Assembly (NCBI GenBank): GCA_943370025.1
Contig: CALRPI020000007.1
Location: 33,338 to 97,337, forward strand
Direction of reading: 5' to 3'
From: JAAUUE01 sp943370025
GTDB taxonomy: Bacteria; Cyanobacteriota; Cyanobacteriia; Cyanobacteriales; JAAUUE01
DNA: 64,000 nucleotides
Numbering within the stretch: the first letter of the stretch is position 1; each line of letters begins with the position of its first letter. The position numbers and the translations under genes were made by a program. The notes beneath the pieces were generated by a model. The model did no database searches. It was not told where the DNA came from and was given only the letters and a program-made list of their open reading frames with translations. Positions 25,194 through 34,185 of the stretch are shown here, piece by piece.

Positions 25194-26927
25194 ATGCCTA
25201 CGCCAGATCAAAGAAATTATTACTACACCCTAGAAGCAGAAAGAACTGGAGTCCATCGCCCCCTCTTGGCGGCGCTCTATGCTGTCCAGCAGCGTCCCAA
25301 CTTACTGGACGATGATACAGGGCTAGGAATTTCTCCGGCAAATAGAATTGCCCCCAACCAAGTCAATACATTTCCTCAACAAGTACAGTTTGCCGCCAAC
25401 ACTCTGCGGTCTTTATTGGCAGCTTTGCCTAGCCAAGGTTGGGGAGCCAGCGACCTATGGAATGCCGAGCAAGGGCGTTATACAGATAAATTCCTTCAGC
25501 AAGTGGCTTTGGGTTATACTCCGGCGGCGACGGATACAAGTGCGGCACTCTTGGAGAGTAGTAACTATAGCCAATTACTGGCAGCCTACAATCAATCAGT
25601 GGGTCAGGAGTTGATCCAAGATGCCAGCCAAGACCTCAGCCCCTTCGTGGTGACTCCCAACCTGAGCCTTACTGCTGCCCCAACCCTAGTCCAGGGGGCA
25701 AAAGCAGCTCTGGCGGCTCCTCCAGCTCATCGCAATTTATCCTATCTTGACCCAGCTTTGTTGACCTTGATCGGCAGAATTCCAGAATTTTATCAAGGTT
25801 TAGATTACCAACGACAAGCCCTTTTGGAAGGAGTCCGGGTTTGGCGGAGGTTAGATACGATTCCCCAAGCAATTACTTCCCTAGTGCCCAATGCTGACCC
25901 CAACAACCCCGATGAAACCCAATTATTTAACCAAATTCGGGCATTTCTCCAGCGAGTCCTCACCGCCTACGGCGGGTTTCCCCAAGAGCGGGAGGCTTTG
26001 ATTCGGTTGACCCAATTGTGGCGGGAATTGCCAAGCCGGGAGCAGGCGATCGCCTCCCTGCAAACCAATACCTCACCGGAACCCAGCCTGAGGACGATCG
26101 ATCCAGCCCTGATTAACTTCACCTATAATATTCCCAAATTCTTTGTTAGTCTCGCCCCTCAACGCAATGCCCTAATTGAGTGCGTCCGGCTCTGGCGACA
26201 GCTAGAAACCCGTGCCGATGCGGTGAAATCCTTAGGAATTGACCCCAATGTACTGAATGCTAGTGCGGGGAACAACACTGCCCTAGCAAGTTTAGCAGCT
26301 CAGTTAGATAGACAGCTAGTTGCCTTCACTCAACGTATTCCCAAGGTTTATAAACAGCAAACCAACGAACGGGAAGCGATGATTCGGCTGGTACAGCTAT
26401 GGCGGAATTTGCCCACCCGTGCTCAGACGCTGCAATCTCTGGTCAATGACCTGAAACAGATCAAAAACCAAAAACCCTCACCTCCTCCGGTGATCATCAC
26501 CCCGCCCAATCGCCCCCCCAAGTGGACTTTGAATAATATCCAGCAGAGTGCCAGCATTATTGTCGATGGCAGTTTCACTTGGGCAGAAGCCACAAGGGGT
26601 GGCAGTCGGATGCCCCCAGATCAGGAAACCCTAGAGGGGATGATTCGGATTGCCAGATTGGGACAACGGGCGCGCGATCGAGTGGGGCGACCTTTCATTG
26701 TTACTAGTTGGTATCGGGATCCAGTGGTCAATGCAGCGGTGGGGGGAGTGTCGAATAGTCGGCATATCAACGGAGATGCGATCGACTTTTATTGTGACGG
26801 TTTGACGGGGGATGAGATCTACTGGATTCTGGATCCTTGGTGGCCCAGTGGTTTGGGGCGCTATATCAAGTTTCCCTTCCTGTGTCACATTGATGCCAGA
26901 GATTACCGAGCAAGATGGCAGAATTAG
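25194..26927 (+). CDS. Peptidase M15-type protein with four internal helical repeats
   Basis: The C-terminal 125 residues match the D-Ala-D-Ala metallocarboxypeptidase-like M15 fold (YcbK/M15_3 type): FIVTSWYRDPVVNAAVGG, SRHINGDAIDFY with zinc ligands His524 and Asp531, and LCHIDARDYRARW with His565. Such enzymes trim peptidoglycan peptides. No signal peptide is seen. The first ~170 residues resemble a glucosaminidase/lysozyme-like helical region (YYYTLEAERTGVHRPLLAALY). Between them are four ~45-residue repeats at about 185-230, 248-290, 304-347 and 373-416, each ending in (V/T)xLWRxLxTxxxAxxSL. A proline-rich linker (KPSPPPVIITPPNRPP) precedes the peptidase part. The start at 25194 (ATG) is preferred over a TTG two codons earlier. 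Confidence 0.82.
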   Translation: MPTPDQRNYYYTLEAERTGVHRPLLAALYAVQQRPNLLDDDTGLGISPANRIAPNQVNTFPQQVQFAANTLRSLLAALPSQGWGASDLWNAEQGRYTDKFLQQVALGYTPAATDTSAALLESSNYSQLLAAYNQSVGQELIQDASQDLSPFVVTPNLSLTAAPTLVQGAKAALAAPPAHRNLSYLDPALLTLIGRIPEFYQGLDYQRQALLEGVRVWRRLDTIPQAITSLVPNADPNNPDETQLFNQIRAFLQRVLTAYGGFPQEREALIRLTQLWRELPSREQAIASLQTNTSPEPSLRTIDPALINFTYNIPKFFVSLAPQRNALIECVRLWRQLETRADAVKSLGIDPNVLNASAGNNTALASLAAQLDRQLVAFTQRIPKVYKQQTNEREAMIRLVQLWRNLPTRAQTLQSLVNDLKQIKNQKPSPPPVIITPPNRPPKWTLNNIQQSASIIVDGSFTWAEATRGGSRMPPDQETLEGMIRIARLGQRARDRVGRPFIVTSWYRDPVVNAAVGGVSNSRHINGDAIDFYCDGLTGDEIYWILDPWWPSGLGRYIKFPFLCHIDARDYRARWQN

Positions 26928-26936
26928 CAATCTTCA

Positions 26937-28169
26937 ATGCAAAAAATTATGACTATTAATCCCTTAAGTTGGCTAGAGCTAGAAACTTTGACTCAGGCTC
27001 CCGGCAGTTTTCAGTTAGACCCAATTCATGGCACCACCAACTCTCAAGCTCAGTTGCGCCTTTTTGGGCAGCCAGAGTCGGCGGTGCGGGTCACTTTATA
27101 CCGAGATCACCATGCTTGGTGTCCTTACTGTCAGAAGGTTTGGCTCTGGCTAGAAGAGAAGCAAATTCCTTACCGGATCAAAAAAATCACCATGTTTTGC
27201 TACGGAGAAAAGGAAAGTTGGTATCGGCAAAAGGTGCGATCGGGAATGCTGCCGGCGATCGAGCTAGATAATCGTCTGATTACCGAAAGTGATGATATTC
27301 TGATTGCCCTAGAAAAAGTCTTTGGCTCCTTAGTTTGGGGCATGACCGACCCCAAGGTGTTGCCAATGCGGAGATTGGAGCGATTGTTATTCAGGGTATG
27401 GTGTGAATGGCTCTGCCGCCCAGCCAGAGATCAGCGGGAGGAGCAGCATCACCGGGAGCAATTTCTGGGGGTAGTTTCTATGGTGGGAGAGGCTTTGGCT
27501 AGCACTCCTAGTCCCTATTTTCTGGAGGAATTTAGTACGGCAGATGTAATTTTCACGCCCTACGTGGAGCGGATGAATGCCAGTCTGTATTACTACAAAG
27601 GCTATTCCCTCCGGGAAGAAAATTCCCGCCTAGGGGATTGGTTCGCCGCCATGGAAAGCCGCCCCGCCTACCGGGGCACCCAGAGTGATTTCCATACTCA
27701 CGCCCACGATCTGCCGCCCCAGATGGGGGGATGCTGGGCAAATGATTCCGCCAAAACCCTCATGAACCAGAAACGGGTGGATCAGGGGTCTTGGTTTGGG
27801 TTACCGGATGTGGGGTATCCAGAGCCGGAAACTACCCGATCGGAGGCACTGCAAAGAGTTTTGAAGCACCGGAATAATATTATCCGAGTTAATCCGGCGG
27901 ATGATGGGTTAATGGATGCGGCACTGCGGTGTGCTTTGACAAACCTGATGACGGGGGAAGATTGCCAGCCACCAGCGGGGGCTGATGTGGCACTGCGATA
28001 TCTGCGCGATCGCATTTCTGTTCCCCGTGATATGTCGATCTATGCGGCGAAAAGATTCCGGGAATCCCTAGAAAAAACTGCTGCACTGGTTGGCGATCGC
28101 CAAAGCCCCCCCCTGCCTACCAAGCATCGTCGGGATCAAGACCCAGCTAATTTTGCCAGTACATTCTAA
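26937..28169 (+). CDS. Glutathione S-transferase-like protein with extended C-terminus
   Basis: Residues 50-140 form a thioredoxin-fold GST N-terminal domain with a WCPYC redox motif (Cys62, Cys65), followed by GMLPAIELDNRLITESDDIL, the cis-Pro and glutathione-binding ES region. A helical GST C-terminal domain follows (FSTADVIFTPYVERMNASL). About 150 further residues (DPPQMGGC onward, RVLKHRNNIIRVNPADDGLM) are not part of a standard GST. The C-X-X-C motif is more like glutaredoxin or omega-class GSTs than the usual Ser/Tyr types, so a thiol-transferase or dehalogenase-like role is possible. The gene follows the M15 gene by 9 bp, so the two may be co-transcribed. Confidence 0.8.
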   Translation: MQKIMTINPLSWLELETLTQAPGSFQLDPIHGTTNSQAQLRLFGQPESAVRVTLYRDHHAWCPYCQKVWLWLEEKQIPYRIKKITMFCYGEKESWYRQKVRSGMLPAIELDNRLITESDDILIALEKVFGSLVWGMTDPKVLPMRRLERLLFRVWCEWLCRPARDQREEQHHREQFLGVVSMVGEALASTPSPYFLEEFSTADVIFTPYVERMNASLYYYKGYSLREENSRLGDWFAAMESRPAYRGTQSDFHTHAHDLPPQMGGCWANDSAKTLMNQKRVDQGSWFGLPDVGYPEPETTRSEALQRVLKHRNNIIRVNPADDGLMDAALRCALTNLMTGEDCQPPAGADVALRYLRDRISVPRDMSIYAAKRFRESLEKTAALVGDRQSPPLPTKHRRDQDPANFASTF

Positions 28170-28170
28170 T

Positions 28171-28275
28171 TACAGCACTTTGCGTTCAAATGAGGCACAC
28201 CACAAATATTGAAAGTCTTATCAATGTTTGGTTTAAGAGTGGGTGGCTACAGCCACCCACTCTTAAACTGCTGTA
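28171..28275. repeat. Family A palindromic element, copy 3
   Basis: It has TACAGCA...TGCTGTA ends, the conserved cactttgcgttcaaatgag block, and a gtgggtggctacagccaccc hairpin core. It begins 2 bp after the GST-like gene's stop. Confidence 0.8.
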
Positions 28276-28390
28276 ACGTGAGTTCGATGGGCTTTAAAAG
28301 CCTTATGAAAAGCGAGTTGTTTTTCCCCATTTTTAATTTGACAATGAATTTATAAGGGTTTCAGGAGTTTTCATCGAGCTCACGTTGAGA
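28276..28390. repeat. Family F element
   Basis: It starts with cgtgagttcgat and ends with atcgagctcacg, an imperfect inverted repeat. The right part, ataagggtttcaggagtttt, is shared with 10138-10160. Confidence 0.55.
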
Positions 28391-28512
28391 AGATATTGAG
28401 CAATTGTAGGGGCGCAAGGCTTTGCGCCCTCAATATGTACCGCTGCAAAATGAGAGTTGCAATATCATAATTACAGTCCCAAATTACTGGACATCATTGG
28501 CTAGAGGTAAAG

Positions 28513-28607
28513 TATAGTAGTCGCCGATTTGATTAGGACGTTTTTGAGGGCGCGCTCCGCGCGCCCTCAAAAACGTCCCCGTCCTAACTATAATGGCACT
28601 TACTATA
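28513..28607. repeat. Family E palindromic element, copy 2 (95 bp)
   Basis: It is the inverted, nearly identical partner of the element at 2383-2477, with the same length, the same TATAGTA/TACTATA ends and the same gagggcgcgc/gcgcgccctc stem. It lies downstream of the acetamidase gene, which is read from the other strand. Confidence 0.85.
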
Positions 28608-28705
28608 TCTCTGGTAAATAGATTAAAATAGATGCACCCAAAAAGTGCGCCTATCTCAATCTACAAAACTTCTACAAATGCCTTGGAGTTATGAAATTCC
28701 TGTGA

Positions 28706-30025
28706 TCAAGAAATCCACGTAGACTTGGGCATTAAACAATGGACGTTATAGGCTCCCGGTTCAATCTGACCAATTCGGGCATCTAAGGCAAGACTCGCTA
28801 AAGAATAAGCATCTAAAGCCTTCAATCCTTTTTCTTCCTGTATCCGTTTAATTAAAGCTAGTGCCGAGATATTCATGGCTTCCATGACATCGGCATTTAC
28901 GGCGTGGGTAACATAGTAATCACGAGTATCTACTTTTGGCAAAGGAGCTAAAACCGGGCTGTCATTTTTGGGGAGCATACAGTAAATCCCTTTCAGTTGG
29001 TTCACCACTTCGGCAACCCGGAAATCGCCGTAGCGAGCCATGTATTGACGAGCATCACTACTGTTTAAACCCTTCCATTCTGCTAAAAATTTGAGGGTTT
29101 CCTGCTCCATAATTTCCACCGCAGTATTCATGTTGCGATCGTAGCCCAGGGTCATCCAATGGGTAGGAGACTCAATCCGAGGCCAACTCAAAGACTTACC
29201 TTTAAGGACTTCAACGGTGAGATTTAGTTCGTTAAAAGCTGATTCGATCGCGGTTAAATTAATTTCCCCATTACCTTGCACCGCATGGGAGTCCCCAGAC
29301 CACAGCAAAGCACCATCCACAAAAACAGGTAAGTAAACTGTAGTCCCCTCTACCATTTCGCGACAATCTAAGTTGCCGCCAAAAGGTCCCGGAGGAACCG
29401 TACTATATTGCCCACTCTCAGCACGAGCAACCCCCAAAATACCGGGGAAAGGTCGCACAGGTAATTCAATTCCGGGGAGAAATTCTGTGACTCCTCGTTT
29501 CAAGTCCAAATAGAAATGTTTAGCCTGAGCTTGATTAAAAAGATCTGGGAATTGCCCTAATTTCAACTCACCGGGCAAATTCCAATTCGCACCGTAGGTA
29601 CGAGGCACAATCCGGTTGATTTTAACCTTGAGAATATCTCCGGGTTTAGCCCCCTCAATAAAAATTGGACCAGTAATGGTATGAGGTCCACGCCCCGGGT
29701 TATCTACTCGCAATTTAGTGATTTGTTCAATAGAAACTCCCGGCAAAATTTGATTTTGAGATGCCATCATCGTTTCTAGAATGATCGTATCTCCAGATTT
29801 AATCTGGGCGCGGGGAGGTTCCGCATTGTTAAACCAACCCCATTGTACGGTTTCATTGTTAGCTGGCAGGAGGTAAACACCGCCTTGATATTGCCCTACA
29901 AAACCTTGTTGTAAAGCATTAATTTCCTCTCTTCTAGTTTGAGCATGAACTTGAACTTTGGGCAAAACGGAAACAGCAGCAGCAGTAGCAGCACTGCCTA
30001 GAAGAAAGTCACGACGATTTGGCAT
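28706..30025 (-). CDS. Acetamidase/formamidase family protein, Tat-exported
   Basis: The enzyme family hydrolyses short amides to the acid and ammonia. The N-terminus MPNRRDFLLGSAATAAAV carries the twin-arginine motif and an A-rich h-region ending near VHA, so the protein is probably exported folded to the periplasm. The FmdA/AmdA core is seen as GPHTITGPIFIEGAKPGDIL, FGGNLDCREMVEGTTVYLPV and ALLWSGDSHAVQGNGEI, where the metal-binding His and Asp of the family lie. The C-terminal MNISALALIKRI and SLALDARIGQIE also fit. The ATG at 30025 is chosen; a TTG at 30037 lies upstream in frame. The gene stands alone. Confidence 0.9.
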   Translation of the reverse strand: MPNRRDFLLGSAATAAAVSVLPKVQVHAQTRREEINALQQGFVGQYQGGVYLLPANNETVQWGWFNNAEPPRAQIKSGDTIILETMMASQNQILPGVSIEQITKLRVDNPGRGPHTITGPIFIEGAKPGDILKVKINRIVPRTYGANWNLPGELKLGQFPDLFNQAQAKHFYLDLKRGVTEFLPGIELPVRPFPGILGVARAESGQYSTVPPGPFGGNLDCREMVEGTTVYLPVFVDGALLWSGDSHAVQGNGEINLTAIESAFNELNLTVEVLKGKSLSWPRIESPTHWMTLGYDRNMNTAVEIMEQETLKFLAEWKGLNSSDARQYMARYGDFRVAEVVNQLKGIYCMLPKNDSPVLAPLPKVDTRDYYVTHAVNADVMEAMNISALALIKRIQEEKGLKALDAYSLASLALDARIGQIEPGAYNVHCLMPKSTWIS

Positions 30026-30183
30026 GGTAGTTAACAATTAAGATATAAGTGAAAGACAAAAAAATGCCATCTGCAATCAAATAATCAGTAATTAATTTGA
30101 TGTAGAAATGTCAACTTTAATGAACTTTTTGTATTTTCTACATATCTCAAGAATTATTCTGTAAATCTCCATACAATCAAACT

Positions 30184-30235
30184 TACAGCAGTTTGAGAAT
30201 GGGTGGTTACAGCCACCCACTCTCAAACTGCTGTA
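30184..30235. repeat. Family A hairpin only
   Basis: A 52-bp near-perfect palindrome has TACAGCA...TGCTGTA ends and a gtgggtgg...ccacccac stem, but lacks the conserved left block of the other copies. It abuts the stop codon of the HdrB-like gene and could act as its terminator. Confidence 0.75.
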
Positions 30236-30236
30236 T

Positions 30237-31139
30237 CTAGAGATTGAGCTTATCTAAGAGCGATCGTGTAGAGACGATATGTTTGGATAAACCTAACTGC
30301 TCTGGACTGATGCCCAAAGCTAAAGAGACTAGCTGGGGTAAATGTAGAACTGGTAAACCCAGCTTGGTGCCAATAACTTTTTCTACCTCCGGCTGGCGGG
30401 AATCGAGATTCAGGTGACATAGGGGGCAAGGGGTGACGAGGCAATCGGCTCCGGCAGCGATCGCGGCTTGGATATGTCCCCCCGCCATCTGGAAGGATTG
30501 CTCTGTGGCATAGCTGGATAGGGGCCAGCCACAGCATTGGGTTCTGCCGGGATAATAGACTGCTTCTGCCCCCAAGACTCGAAATACATTCTCCATCGAC
30601 TGGGGATTAATCGGGTCATCAAAGGGCAATTGCTTTTGTCCTCGCAGCAAGTAGCAACCATAGAAAGCGGCACACTTGATGCCCTGAAGCGATCGCGTCA
30701 CCCGTTTTTGTAATTCTTCTAAGCCATAATCCCCCACCAAAGCCCAGAGAAGATGCTTCACTTCCGTGCTGCCTTGGTAGGGGGAGCAGCCCTGATTGGT
30801 CAGTAAATTGTTGATTTCGCTCAAGTAGGTAGGATTTTCAGTTTGGGCAGATTTCAGGCGATCGTCCACATGACCAATCACCCCTTGACAAGTACTACAG
30901 TGAGTCAGCAGGGGCAATTGCAATTCTTCCGCTAGGGCAATATTCCGAGCATTAACTGTGTCTTCCAGCAGTTGAGATTCTTCTTTGAAAGTTCCAGAGC
31001 CACAGCAGGAAGCTTTTTTCAGTTCTATCAATTCAATTCCCAGAGCTGCTGCCAGAGAAGTGGTAGATAAATGCAATTCCCGGCAAGCTCCTTGAGCCAC
31101 ACAACCGGGAAAGTAGGCATACTTAAGAGTTGGAGCCAT
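30237..31139 (-). CDS. HdrB-like CCG-domain protein (heterodisulfide reductase subunit B family)
   Basis: The protein is 300 residues long and has two CCG domains, each of the form C...CCG...CXXC: GC13, SCCG (45-46), HCSTCQG in the first; YGC, QCCGWPL and TPCPLCH in the second. In HdrB and related proteins these bind a noncubane iron-sulfur cluster used in disulfide or quinone chemistry. Cyanobacterial members are often named succinate dehydrogenase/heterodisulfide reductase subunit B; their partner is unknown. The gene follows kaiC on the same strand with a 19-bp gap and no clear ribosome binding site, so read-through from the clock operon is likely. No hdrA or hdrC is here. Confidence 0.87.
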   Translation of the reverse strand: MAPTLKYAYFPGCVAQGACRELHLSTTSLAAALGIELIELKKASCCGSGTFKEESQLLEDTVNARNIALAEELQLPLLTHCSTCQGVIGHVDDRLKSAQTENPTYLSEINNLLTNQGCSPYQGSTEVKHLLWALVGDYGLEELQKRVTRSLQGIKCAAFYGCYLLRGQKQLPFDDPINPQSMENVFRVLGAEAVYYPGRTQCCGWPLSSYATEQSFQMAGGHIQAAIAAGADCLVTPCPLCHLNLDSRQPEVEKVIGTKLGLPVLHLPQLVSLALGISPEQLGLSKHIVSTRSLLDKLNL

Positions 31140-31158
31140 AGTTTAATTCAGTTATCAG

Positions 31159-32739
31159 TTAAAGGATTTCGTCTCCGGTCTTTTCTCGAACTCCTTGGAC
31201 AATCCGGGAAAGTTCGCTTTTCTCATTCACAGAAATCCGGCTCGGAGAACCAGTAATAATCCGCTCATAGTTGCGGAAGGAATCTTTGATCTCTGGACCG
31301 TTTTGGCTGATCGTGTATTCCCGAATACTTGTATCATGTGCCGATCCCCGCATTTTAAAGACGTTGATTGCCCGAGCCATTTCTCCCCTGATTTCCACGT
31401 ATTGCAGCATGATAATCGTGTCGGTAATGGTGGAAATATGAGAATCGGTGATGGAGTGCGCCCCCATGAATTGATCGGTGGTATTGGTGAAAAATCCGGT
31501 GATTTCTTCCTGCTTAGCATAGCCTGTGACTCCGATGACAAATTGTCGGAAGGCATTATTGCTGACTCCTCTAGCGAGGGCGGAAAGGGAATCGATCGCA
31601 ATCCGGGAAGGCTTGAAATCAGCAATCTCCATCTTAATTGTTTGCAGATGGTCTTCTAGTCCCGCAGATTCTGGGTAGGTACAAATGATTTTTAGCAAGC
31701 CATTTTGCTCCATTTCTTCAAAGTTAATTCCCCAAGAAGAAGCATTGCGGGAAAGTTGGGCGCGGGACTCTTCGTAGGCAAAAAGAATTGCTCGTTCTCC
31801 CTTCAAACAGGCTGTTTGGGTAAACTTACTAACTAAGAGAGTTTTGCCCGTTCCGGTGGCTCCAGTTGCCAAAATAATAGAATCCTTGAAGAAACCACCA
31901 CCACACATTTTATCCAGAGTCTCAATTCCAGAAGATACCCGGATATTAGAAGAGCGCTGGGTAAGTTGCATGGCTCCAAGGGGGAAGATATTAATCCCGT
32001 TATTGGTAATAGTGAAGGGATATTCCCCTTTCATGTGGGTAGTTCCCCGTAGTTTGAGAATTTCGATCGTCCGCCGCCTCCGCTCTCCTTCCAAGACATT
32101 CCGCACAATCACCACATTATCAGAGACAAATTCTTCTACCCCAAACCGAGCGACAGGACCATACTCATCTACCCGTTCTGTAGTCATAATCGTCGTCACC
32201 CCAATATACTTGAGGCGTGCCACTAACCGAAATATTTCCCGGCGCACCACCGAGGCGGCTTCGTATTGCTGGAATACCGCCGTCACAGAGTCAATGGATA
32301 CCCGTTTGGCTTTATATTTGCGAATAGCATAATCGATACGCTCAATCAGGGCGGAAAGATCGAAATTACCCACAACTTCTTGTCCTTCTGGATCCGGAGA
32401 AGCATCAAGGATAAACAATTTACCCTCATCAATTAGGGTTTGCAGATTCCAACCTAAACTGGCAGCATTTCTAATAATATCTTTCGGCGTTTCCTCAAAA
32501 GTGACGAACACCCCCGGCTCATTGAATGAAATAATTCCGTTGTAGACAAACTGCGCGGCAAGTAAAGTCTTTCCTGTCCCTGAAGTACCACTGACGATCG
32601 TCGCCCTGCCGATCGGTAATCCCCCGTGTGTAATATCATCAAACCCTTCAATCAGGGTTCTGGTTTTGCGGACTGTCAGGCTGCTGGTATCTTGGTTGAG
32701 GGGTTCCGTTAAGTTGCCATCGCTCTTCTTCTCACTCAT
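31159..32739 (-). CDS. kaiC: Circadian clock ATPase/autokinase KaiC
   Basis: KaiC is the hexameric core of the cyanobacterial clock: its CI ring hydrolyses ATP slowly and its CII ring autophosphorylates. Both RecA-like halves are present, with Walker A at residues 51-58 (GTSGTGKT) and 293-300 (GATGTGKT) and catalytic Glu pairs at FEE (82-83) and YEE (323-324). The phosphosites lie in TDSHISTITD: Ser436 and Thr437 correspond to S431/T432 of Synechococcus, with Thr431 equivalent to T426. The C-terminal A-loop and tail are present. Length is 526 residues against 519 in Synechococcus. A GGAG ribosome binding site precedes the ATG. The gap to kaiB holds a palindromic element. Confidence 0.98.
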   Translation of the reverse strand: MSEKKSDGNLTEPLNQDTSSLTVRKTRTLIEGFDDITHGGLPIGRATIVSGTSGTGKTLLAAQFVYNGIISFNEPGVFVTFEETPKDIIRNAASLGWNLQTLIDEGKLFILDASPDPEGQEVVGNFDLSALIERIDYAIRKYKAKRVSIDSVTAVFQQYEAASVVRREIFRLVARLKYIGVTTIMTTERVDEYGPVARFGVEEFVSDNVVIVRNVLEGERRRRTIEILKLRGTTHMKGEYPFTITNNGINIFPLGAMQLTQRSSNIRVSSGIETLDKMCGGGFFKDSIILATGATGTGKTLLVSKFTQTACLKGERAILFAYEESRAQLSRNASSWGINFEEMEQNGLLKIICTYPESAGLEDHLQTIKMEIADFKPSRIAIDSLSALARGVSNNAFRQFVIGVTGYAKQEEITGFFTNTTDQFMGAHSITDSHISTITDTIIMLQYVEIRGEMARAINVFKMRGSAHDTSIREYTISQNGPEIKDSFRNYERIITGSPSRISVNEKSELSRIVQGVREKTGDEIL

Positions 32740-32804
32740 GGGAGTTTCTCCAAAATTTCCGAAAAAAACTTTGCTCAGACATATAATATATTTTGTTAAC
32801 CCTT

Positions 32805-32888
32805 TGAGGTCATTTATAAAATGGCTATAGGGTATAATTTTTCTCCCCCGCTGAAGGAGAAGAATTATACTTTATAAATAGCTTCTTA
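32805..32888. repeat. Family D palindromic element between kaiB and kaiC
   Basis: Its ends are gaggtcatttataaa and tttataaatagcttc, an imperfect inverted repeat. Inside, gtataatttttctccc and ggagaagaattatac form a long stem. Related copies lie at 59834 and 61574. It fills much of the 182-bp gap between kaiB and kaiC. Confidence 0.8.
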
Positions 32889-32927
32889 CCGACTAAAACT
32901 AAAGTTTAAATAATAATTGTTTAAATT

Positions 32928-33245
32928 TTACCGCAAATTGCGCTCTTGATCCTGTAAATCCTCATAGAGGAGTTCTAAGCCAATCAGCACCCGTTCACGA
33001 TCGGATAAATCCCCAATAATTTTCCGGACTGGGGGCGGCAAAATTTTTGCCAAAGTAGGCGTTGCCATGATCTTATCCTCCTCAGCCAACTGGGGATTTG
33101 CCACCACATCAATTACCTTCAGGGCGTATACTCCTCGAAATTCATTCTCTAGAATATTTTTTAGAGTTGTCAATGCCTTAACTGAATTGGGGGTATTCCC
33201 AGCAATGTAGAGTTTGAGAATATAAATTTTCTTTGGACTAGTCAT
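32928..33245 (-). CDS. kaiB: Circadian clock protein KaiB
   Basis: KaiB is the fold-switching protein that binds phosphorylated KaiC, sequesters KaiA and recruits output kinases. The 105-residue protein has the thioredoxin-like start KIYILKLYIAGNTPNSVKAL, VIDVVANPQLAEEDKIMATP and the switching C-terminal half LPPPVRKIIGDLSDRERVLI. The ATG at 33245 (MTSPKK) is chosen because it matches the length of known KaiB; the frame is open 13 codons further upstream, into the kaiA end region. It follows kaiA by 67 bp. The downstream gap to kaiC is unusually filled by a repeat. Confidence 0.97.
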   Translation of the reverse strand: MTSPKKIYILKLYIAGNTPNSVKALTTLKNILENEFRGVYALKVIDVVANPQLAEEDKIMATPTLAKILPPPVRKIIGDLSDRERVLIGLELLYEDLQDQERNLR

Positions 33246-33312
33246 AGGTAATTTATGGTTAGGAATTGTCAGTATCATTGCCAAATCATGGCAAAATTCA
33301 TCAACTTACTAG

Positions 33313-34185
33313 TTACATTTCCCTCGGAATAGATCGACGATACATCTCGCATAGGTGAGCAATGATGTCAATTAAAGTCAACCTATAATCTAGCAATACT
33401 TCCTCGCTGCGCCCCTCCAATTTCAACTGATTAGAAAATTCATCCATTAATTCCATATGGATTTCTACTATTTGCGGTACAGATATATCAGCAAAAAATG
33501 CTCGATTGACAAGATTATCAATATCTTGATTTAAGTCTGCATCCTCAGTGAAATACCGGAGAACAATATGGCGGTATTCCGCTTGAAGTTGGCTTAATAA
33601 TTTTTGTCGTTCTGGGTCGGAAATGTTCCGCCAGAAATGCTGAGAGTTTCTTTTATAGTACACGCCTAGGTACCCTAGCCTAGCTTTTAGTTTTAGTGAT
33701 AATTCGTGGGGCATCAGGAAATTCTGAATTTTGGTGTCTTCCGGGGACTGATCTCTGTTGAAGACTTGGGGGAGATGGAGATGACTCGCAAAATCCACAA
33801 ATTGAGCGATCGCTCTGGTGATTTCTGGGCGAATTGTTGACACTTGGTGCTCGGCTAGGTGAATTTCTGCTGGATGAAATAAATAGGTGGCGCGAAGGGG
33901 AGTTTCTGGATTAATTTGATAATCATGGTGCGAAAGATCGATAAGAATAATTGTCGGCAATAGAATACCTTGTTCGTAGAGTCCATTAATTATGGGTAAG
34001 AGGTGGCGATCGTTTTGGCAAATCAAACAATCTATTTCCTGTTGCTTTCTAGCTATGCACTCACCAAATTCTTGGGCAGATTCAAATCTATAGAGATGAT
34101 ATTCTTCTTTGCCCAAGACCTCTCTGAGGCTCTGGGATAATTCAGGCGTATGGACAAAACTACAAATAGACAACCGGGTTAGCAT
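33313..34185 (-). CDS. kaiA: Circadian clock protein KaiA, full length
   Basis: KaiA stimulates KaiC autophosphorylation. At 290 residues it has both the N-terminal pseudo-receiver (SICSFVHTPELSQSLREVL ... IDCLICQND) and the C-terminal four-helix dimer domain that grips the KaiC tail (PHELSLKLKARLGYLGVYYK, FADISVPQIVEIHMELMDEF, LDYRLTLIDIIAHLCEMYRR). Some filamentous cyanobacteria carry only the C-terminal half, so the full-length form is informative. The start ATG is next to the divergent region shared with the hybrid kinase gene. First gene of the kaiABC set on the minus strand. Confidence 0.97.
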   Translation of the reverse strand: MLTRLSICSFVHTPELSQSLREVLGKEEYHLYRFESAQEFGECIARKQQEIDCLICQNDRHLLPIINGLYEQGILLPTIILIDLSHHDYQINPETPLRATYLFHPAEIHLAEHQVSTIRPEITRAIAQFVDFASHLHLPQVFNRDQSPEDTKIQNFLMPHELSLKLKARLGYLGVYYKRNSQHFWRNISDPERQKLLSQLQAEYRHIVLRYFTEDADLNQDIDNLVNRAFFADISVPQIVEIHMELMDEFSNQLKLEGRSEEVLLDYRLTLIDIIAHLCEMYRRSIPREM

